Assembly (NCBI GenBank): GCA_947447845.1
Contig: CANFNO010000004.1
Location: 1-22,263 of the forward strand
From: Burkholderiales bacterium
GTDB taxonomy: Bacteria; Pseudomonadota; Gammaproteobacteria; Burkholderiales; Burkholderiaceae
DNA: 22,263 nucleotides
Reading direction: 5' to 3'
The first letter of the stretch is position 1, and each line of letters begins with the position of its first letter. The notes beneath the pieces are model-generated. The model searched no databases. It was not told the DNA's origin and worked only from the letters and a program-made list of their open reading frames with translations. Below are positions 18,580-22,263 of this stretch, one piece after another. A program made the position numbers and the translations under genes.

Positions 18580-19401
18580 ATGAGTTCTCAGACCCGCTTT
18601 GAAGCACCCCCTCCTTACGTTCCGCCACCTTCCGAGGCACCCAAAAAGACCATCGTTGTTCTAGCTTTCAGTGCGCCATTGCAATGGCTGCGCTCCGGCT
18701 GGAGTGACATGAGGGCACACCCTGTGATCTCAGGGTTCTTTGGTGTCGCGTTCTGGTTGATGGCAGTTTTGCTCGGGGCTGTATTCCGTTCCAGCCCGCA
18801 ATACACCATGTCGATTGCCTCAGGTTGTCTGTTGGTGGGTCCGTTTCTGGCTCTGGGCCTTTATGAAGTCAGTCGCAGACGAGAGGCAGGCTTGAAGCCG
18901 GACCTGATTTCCTCGATTACCTGTTGGAGGAGCCATGTCAAAAGCATGGGCATGTTGGTGCTGGTTCTAATCGTCATGGAACTGCTGTGGGGGCGTGCAT
19001 CACTGATAGTCTTTGCTGTATTTTTCAATACGGGCATGCCGTCCACCACCGGCGTCATGGAAGCTGTTTTCAATCCGCAGAATTGGGAGTTCGTGGCCGC
19101 CTATGCAATTGTGGGCGGTGGTTTTGCTGCTCTGGTTTTTTCCATCTCGGCAGTCTCCATCCCGATGATTTTGGATCGCGATACCGATGCCATCTCAGCC
19201 GCCATCACCAGCCTCGAAGTCATGTTTCACAACACTTTTGTGATGTTGTTCTGGGGTGCGCTTATTGCGGGATTCATTGCTGTCTCGCTGGTCTTGCCCT
19301 TGGGTGTGGGACTATTGATTACCGGCCCTTTGCTGGGTCATGGAACTTGGTACGCCTACCGTGGAGCAGTGCAATGGCCGCAGGATGTTACAGTTCCATG
19401 A
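18580..19401 (+). CDS. DUF2189 family integral membrane protein
   Basis: The 273-residue protein is largely hydrophobic. Membrane segments lie at about 48-68 (SGFFGVAFWLMAVLLGAVF), 73-94 (the ASGCLLVGPFLALGLYEVSR segment, which I recognise from DUF2189), 123-149, 171-198 and 221-254 (long enough for two passes). A Pro-rich cytoplasmic N-terminus of about 45 residues comes first. The family is found in alpha- and betaproteobacteria, and its function is unknown. The ATG at 18580 follows a 93-base gap with no convincing promoter and has GGGG at 18574-18577 as a possible ribosome binding site. It is followed by a small basic protein gene, but nothing shows that they work together. Confidence 0.85.
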   Translation: MSSQTRFEAPPPYVPPPSEAPKKTIVVLAFSAPLQWLRSGWSDMRAHPVISGFFGVAFWLMAVLLGAVFRSSPQYTMSIASGCLLVGPFLALGLYEVSRRREAGLKPDLISSITCWRSHVKSMGMLVLVLIVMELLWGRASLIVFAVFFNTGMPSTTGVMEAVFNPQNWEFVAAYAIVGGGFAALVFSISAVSIPMILDRDTDAISAAITSLEVMFHNTFVMLFWGALIAGFIAVSLVLPLGVGLLITGPLLGHGTWYAYRGAVQWPQDVTVP

Positions 19402-19418
19402 ATTAACGAAAGCAAATC

Positions 19419-19598
19419 TTGGCAACTCCCAATTACGGTTACGAAAAGCGTCAGAAAGAACTGGCTAAAAAGAAGAAGAAAGAAGAGAAGCTTAAAGCCA
19501 AGTCTGAGCGCAAAGTCGGTGATGGCCCCGATGATTCCGGACAGCCGGAAGTTGATGAAGAGCAGCCCCCTGCACCCAGTGCAGAGAGCGCTACCTGA
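19419..19598 (+). CDS. Small Lys-rich conserved hypothetical protein, 59 aa (TTG start)
   Basis: A TTG at 19419 opens a 59-residue frame. It starts MATPNYGYEKRQKELAKKKK and continues as a strongly basic stretch to about residue 32, then an acidic and Pro-rich tail (DDSGQPEVDEEQPPAPS). I remember similar small proteins with an ATPNYGYEKRQ-like N-terminus in many betaproteobacteria, so this is likely a real gene and not a chance frame. A weak GAAAG (19408-19412) precedes the start. The function is unknown; the charge pattern resembles nucleic-acid- or ribosome-associated small proteins (inference only). It lies 17 bases after the DUF2189 gene and stops nine bases before the convergent tesA stop. 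Confidence 0.75.
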   Translation: MATPNYGYEKRQKELAKKKKKEEKLKAKSERKVGDGPDDSGQPEVDEEQPPAPSAESAT

Positions 19599-19607
19599 TT
19601 CGCGTCT

Positions 19608-20264
19608 TTACTTCAGTAGCTTGATCATGCTAGGCCAGACGTTATTCAGAATAGTCGGATGCGCACTGGCCAAAGGATGGATCCGGTCGGCCTGAAACAT
19701 CTTCAGAGCATCCGGCCCATCCGCCACACCCTTGAGTAAAAATGGCACCAGCGCCGCCTGCTGGTCCTTTGCCACCTGGCTGAACATGTCTGCGAACTGT
19801 TTGGCGTAGGCTTGTCCGTAATTGGGCGGCATCTGCATGCCCAGCAGCAGCACCTTGGCACCCGCGGCCTTTGCAGCAGTTGCCATGGTCTGCAAATTGT
19901 CCTGGCTCATGGCAAGTGGCAATCCCCGCAAAGCGTCATTGCCACCAAGTTCAATGATCAACAGCGTCGGCTTGTGTTGAGCTAGCAGGGCCGTCAGGCG
20001 GCTGCGCCCGCCCGAGGTGGTATCGCCACTGATACTGGCGTTGACCACGCGCGCAGGAATCTTTTCGTGATCCAGACGCTTTTGCATCAATGCCACCCAG
20101 CCCTCACCCCGCTGTAGACCGTACTCGGCGCTGAGAGAGTCACCGAGCACCAGAATCGTGGCGGAACGGGTTGCCGTCACGGTACTTTGCGCAAGACTTG
20201 GCCCCGCAAAAAGTGCCGTTAACACAAGCAGGATAAAGTGGCGTCGTATCAATGGGAACTTCAT
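19608..20264 (-). CDS. tesA: TesA-like GDSL/SGNH arylesterase-thioesterase (lysophospholipase L1 family)
   Basis: This secreted SGNH hydrolase has 218 residues. The signal peptide (KFPLIRRHFILLVLTALFAG, probable cleavage after SLA at 25) is followed by block I with Ser43 (LGDSLSAEYG), the Gly and Asn blocks (GGND in ELGGNDALRG), and the catalytic Asp193 and His196 (DRIHP). E. coli TesA is a periplasmic multifunctional thioesterase, esterase and lysophospholipase. The frame extends 83 codons further upstream, but the signal peptide fixes the start at 20264. Its start codon overlaps that of the divergent ABC ATPase, so its ribosome binding site would lie inside the ATPase gene; no strong one is seen. 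E. coli tesA-ybbA has the same divergent pairing. Confidence 0.92.
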   Translation of the reverse strand: MKFPLIRRHFILLVLTALFAGPSLAQSTVTATRSATILVLGDSLSAEYGLQRGEGWVALMQKRLDHEKIPARVVNASISGDTTSGGRSRLTALLAQHKPTLLIIELGGNDALRGLPLAMSQDNLQTMATAAKAAGAKVLLLGMQMPPNYGQAYAKQFADMFSQVAKDQQAALVPFLLKGVADGPDALKMFQADRIHPLASAHPTILNNVWPSMIKLLK

Positions 20265-20952
20265 GTCAGATTCAATTATTGCGGTAGAGCATGTTTTCAA
20301 GGCCGTTAGCGACTCCACTGGGACATTGGAGATCTTGTCGGATATCGATTTTGCGCTGAATGCGCGTGAGACAGTGTCGATTGTCGGCGCATCCGGCTCA
20401 GGTAAGAGCACGCTGCTGTCCATCATGGCCGGGTTGGACACGCCCACCAGCGGTACCGTTCGCCTGGCCGGGCAGGACTTGTTTGCCATCGACGAGGATG
20501 CCCGCGCCGCCATGCGTGCGCGGCAGGTTGGCTTCGTTTTTCAAAGCTTTCAGTTGCTGGGTAACTTGACCGCGTTGGAAAACGTGATGCTTCCGCTGGA
20601 GCTCGACGGTCGCAAAGACGCACGCAAGGCAGCCACAGCCATGCTGGAGCGCGTGGGCTTGTCACAACGCCTCCATGCCTATCCCAAGGTCCTCAGTGGC
20701 GGTGAGCAGCAACGGGTGGCCCTGGCGCGGGCCTTTGTGGTGCATCCAGCCGTGCTGCTTGCCGACGAGCCCACGGGTAGCCTTGACTTCGCCACCGGCG
20801 AAAAAATTATGGAGTTGATGTTTGACCTGAACCGCGAGCAGGGAACCACCTTGGTTCTGGTAACCCATGACCGGGCCATTGCCGCACGTTGCAGTCGCAG
20901 CATCACGATTGAAGCGGGCAGGGTGCTGTCTTCGGTCGAAGCCGAATCCTAA
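20263..20952 (+). CDS. ABC transporter ATP-binding protein, YbbA/LolD-type
   Basis: The 229-residue ATPase has Walker A GASGSGKST (residues 42-50), the Q-loop in FVFQSFQLLGNLTALENVML, the signature LSGGEQQRVALARAF, Walker B VLLADEPTGSLD, and the H-loop VTHDRA. It belongs to the MacB/LolD/FtsE/YbbA group, whose ATPases work with FtsX-type permeases. The opposite gene is tesA, as with E. coli YbbA, so this is probably a YbbA orthologue. No ybbP-type permease follows here: the next gene is convergent and overlaps the stop, so a partner must be encoded elsewhere. ATG 20263 is preferred; the frame runs upstream to 20158 only through the tesA signal-peptide region. Ribosome binding site: TGGGAA at 20253-20258. 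Confidence 0.9.
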   Translation: MSDSIIAVEHVFKAVSDSTGTLEILSDIDFALNARETVSIVGASGSGKSTLLSIMAGLDTPTSGTVRLAGQDLFAIDEDARAAMRARQVGFVFQSFQLLGNLTALENVMLPLELDGRKDARKAATAMLERVGLSQRLHAYPKVLSGGEQQRVALARAFVVHPAVLLADEPTGSLDFATGEKIMELMFDLNREQGTTLVLVTHDRAIAARCSRSITIEAGRVLSSVEAES

Positions 20953-21548
20953 GGCCCTGACGCTGGGCCGCCGATCGTCGTTGATGAGCCTTGCCTGGCC
21001 TGGGTGTCCGCGTCAAGCAGCGCCCGGATCTGCATCAGCAGGGGATGCGCGGCCATGTGCTTTTGCCCGTAACCCAGGTTAAAGCCGTAGTCAAAGCCGG
21101 GCGGGTTGATGCCCTGGTTGTGCTGCAGGATGGTCTCCAGCTTGTCCAGACCTTTGACAATGCGGGCCTCGGGGCTGCCGGCGTTTTCGTAGTCCTCCCA
21201 TAGCGACATAAAGTCATCTGCGATGCGGGGCGGAAGTGTTTGCATCAGGGTCTGCAAATCAGCCCGCTCCTGCGCCGACTTATGGAGATTCTGGTCTTGC
21301 TGCACTGCTGGAATATCGCCATGCAGTGCCTCGCCCAAGTCGTGCAACACGCACATCTTGAGTACTTTGCCAAAGTCCAAGCCGGTAAATTCACCCTCGA
21401 ACACCATGGCCATCAGGCACAAGCGCCAGCTGTGCTCGGCAGTACTTTCCTGCTGTCCTGTGGTGGTGTAGGCGCTGCGCAGCACGTTTTTAAGGCGCTC
21501 AGCCTCACGCAGAAAAGTCAGGGTGCCGTGTAAATCGCTGGGTGACAT
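20949..21548 (-). CDS. HD-domain phosphohydrolase (HDDC2/YfbR-like)
   Basis: The protein from ATG 21548 has 199 residues and shows the metal site of the HD superfamily: His39 (STAEHSWRL), His69-Asp70 (CVLHDLGEALHGD) and a later Asp (VKGLDKLETILQH). These are typical of the HDDC2/YfbR group, 5'-deoxynucleotidases that dephosphorylate dNMPs, so a nucleotide phosphatase is likely. The exact substrate cannot be read. The frame extends to 21614, but there it would overlap the rlmB start. MSPSDLHGTLTFLREAERLK begins like family members, so 21548 is chosen. No Shine-Dalgarno sequence is visible. The stop codon overlaps that of the convergent ABC ATPase by two bases. Confidence 0.85.
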   Translation of the reverse strand: MSPSDLHGTLTFLREAERLKNVLRSAYTTTGQQESTAEHSWRLCLMAMVFEGEFTGLDFGKVLKMCVLHDLGEALHGDIPAVQQDQNLHKSAQERADLQTLMQTLPPRIADDFMSLWEDYENAGSPEARIVKGLDKLETILQHNQGINPPGFDYGFNLGYGQKHMAAHPLLMQIRALLDADTQARQGSSTTIGGPASGP

Positions 21549-21592
21549 GGGAATGATTGTGGCATCGCGCAGGTCGAAGAGTCTGTACCGCC

Positions 21593-21598
21593 GATAAT
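21593..21598 (+). promoter_or_regulatory. Candidate -10 for a leaderless rlmB transcript
   Basis: GATAAT (21593-21598, 5 of 6) lies so that transcription would start on or next to the rlmB ATG at 21605. There is no Shine-Dalgarno sequence before that ATG and no good -35. If used, the message would be leaderless. The 56-base gap to the divergent HD gene must hold both promoters. Confidence 0.22.
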
Positions 21599-21604
21599 CA
21601 CCCC

Positions 21605-22263
21605 ATGTCATCACCCAAAGTTCTATTCGGCTTTCACGCCGTGGGCGTGCGCCTCAAGACCGCGCCTAAATCCATCATCGAAATTTATTACGAACCCACG
21701 CGGCGGGACGCGCGCATGCGTCAGTTCATTGAAAAGGTCACCGAGAGTGGTGTGCGCCTGATCGAAGCCGATGGCCTGCGCCTGGCCAAGCTGGCGGGTA
21801 GCCACGGGCACCAGGGCGTGGCCGCGCGCGTGCAGGAGATCAAGCAGGTGCACTCGCTGGACGAGTTGCTGGAAAACCTGGAGGCCGCCAATGCCGAGTT
21901 GCCACCTGCCGAACGCACGCCTCCGTTGATTTTGGTGCTGGATGGCGTGACCGACCCGCACAACCTGGGTGCCTGCCTGCGTGTGGCCGACGGTGCTGGT
22001 GCGCACGCGGTGATCGCTCCGAAAGACCATGCGGCTGGTATCAATGCCACGGTGGCCAAGGTGGCCAGTGGTGCAGCAGAGACGGTGCCCTATTTCATGG
22101 TGACGAATCTGGCGCGCACTTTGGGTGAACTCAAGGAGCGCAACATCTGGGTGATCGGAACCAGCGACCAGGCTAAGCAGACGATTTATCAGGCGGACTT
22201 CAAGGGCGCTATTGCTCTGGTGTTGGGCGCCGAAGGGGATGGCATGCGCCAGTTGACCGCCAA
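21605..22263 (+). CDS. rlmB: 23S rRNA 2'-O-ribose G2251 methyltransferase RlmB (TrmH/SpoU family), 5' part
   Basis: This frame opens at ATG 21605 and runs off the right edge with no stop, so only the first 219 residues are visible. RlmB methylates the ribose of G2251 in the peptidyl-transferase P loop of 23S rRNA. The N-terminal L30e-like substrate-binding domain (VLFGFHAVGVRLKTAPKSII) comes first, then a linker, and then the SPOUT fold from about residue 117 (PLILVLDGVTDPHNLGACLR, AAGINATVAKVASGAAE, LVLGAEGDGMRQL, one of the SAM-binding knot motifs). It fits RlmB better than the tRNA methylase TrmH because of the N-terminal domain. The gene is divergent from the HD-domain gene. Confidence 0.93.
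   Translation, partial: MSSPKVLFGFHAVGVRLKTAPKSIIEIYYEPTRRDARMRQFIEKVTESGVRLIEADGLRLAKLAGSHGHQGVAARVQEIKQVHSLDELLENLEAANAELPPAERTPPLILVLDGVTDPHNLGACLRVADGAGAHAVIAPKDHAAGINATVAKVASGAAETVPYFMVTNLARTLGELKERNIWVIGTSDQAKQTIYQADFKGAIALVLGAEGDGMRQLTA

Noticed and set aside
20265..20513. Upstream extension of the tesA frame over the ABC ATPase gene
   Set aside because: The N-terminal signal peptide starts at the ATG at 20264 and the extension overlaps the ATPase P-loop coding region.

Overview
The window reads as a chromosomal core-genome segment of a betaproteobacterium, most likely Burkholderiales family Comamonadaceae (Rhodoferax/Polaromonas-like). The basis is the protein sequences as I recognise them, the gene order, and an intergenic repeat near 17.2 kb of a type I remember from Comamonadaceae genomes. 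No search could be run, so the genus is an inference. I found no mobile element, phage, CRISPR array, tRNA or rRNA, and no gene cluster that looks like an undescribed system. The value here lies in small genes, start-codon choices, gene overlaps and intergenic elements.

Layout. (1) 1-672: the 3' part of rluB, a 23S rRNA pseudouridine synthase with a long Gly/Arg/Asn-rich tail. (2) 749-9861: a dense same-strand run ndk, rlmN, pilW/pilF, rodZ, ispG, hisS, yfgM-like, bamB, der. Several junctions overlap or abut, which suggests translational coupling. Apart from pilW, this is the order of the E. coli ndk-der region. (3) 9963-13980: hfq, hflX, hflK, hflC and a DUF2065 (YjeT-like) gene, matching the E. 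coli hfq-yjeT region, so two loci that are separate in E. coli are joined here. (4) 14034-17162: hisZ, purA and a phosphoribosyltransferase, behind a recognisable promoter. (5) 17171-17249: a GC-rich hairpin-forming repeat, followed by a cystathionine beta-lyase-type PLP enzyme (17281-18486), a DUF2189 membrane protein, and a 59-residue Lys-rich protein with a TTG start. (6) 19608-22263: tesA (minus), an ABC ATPase (plus), an HD-domain phosphohydrolase (minus) and the 5' part of rlmB (plus). They are packed so tightly that the tesA and ATPase start codons overlap and the ATPase and HD stop codons overlap.

Functional themes. Most genes serve RNA modification and ribosome function (rluB, rlmN, der, hflX, rlmB), envelope assembly and quality control (pilW, rodZ, yfgM-like, bamB, hflK, hflC), isoprenoid precursor supply (ispG), charging of tRNA-His (hisS), post-transcriptional regulation (hfq), and purine/PRPP/histidine metabolism (ndk, hisZ, purA, phosphoribosyltransferase). 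The first 17 kb has no gene on the minus strand. The largest stretch without an obvious gene is 19402-19607, and it holds the 59-residue gene.
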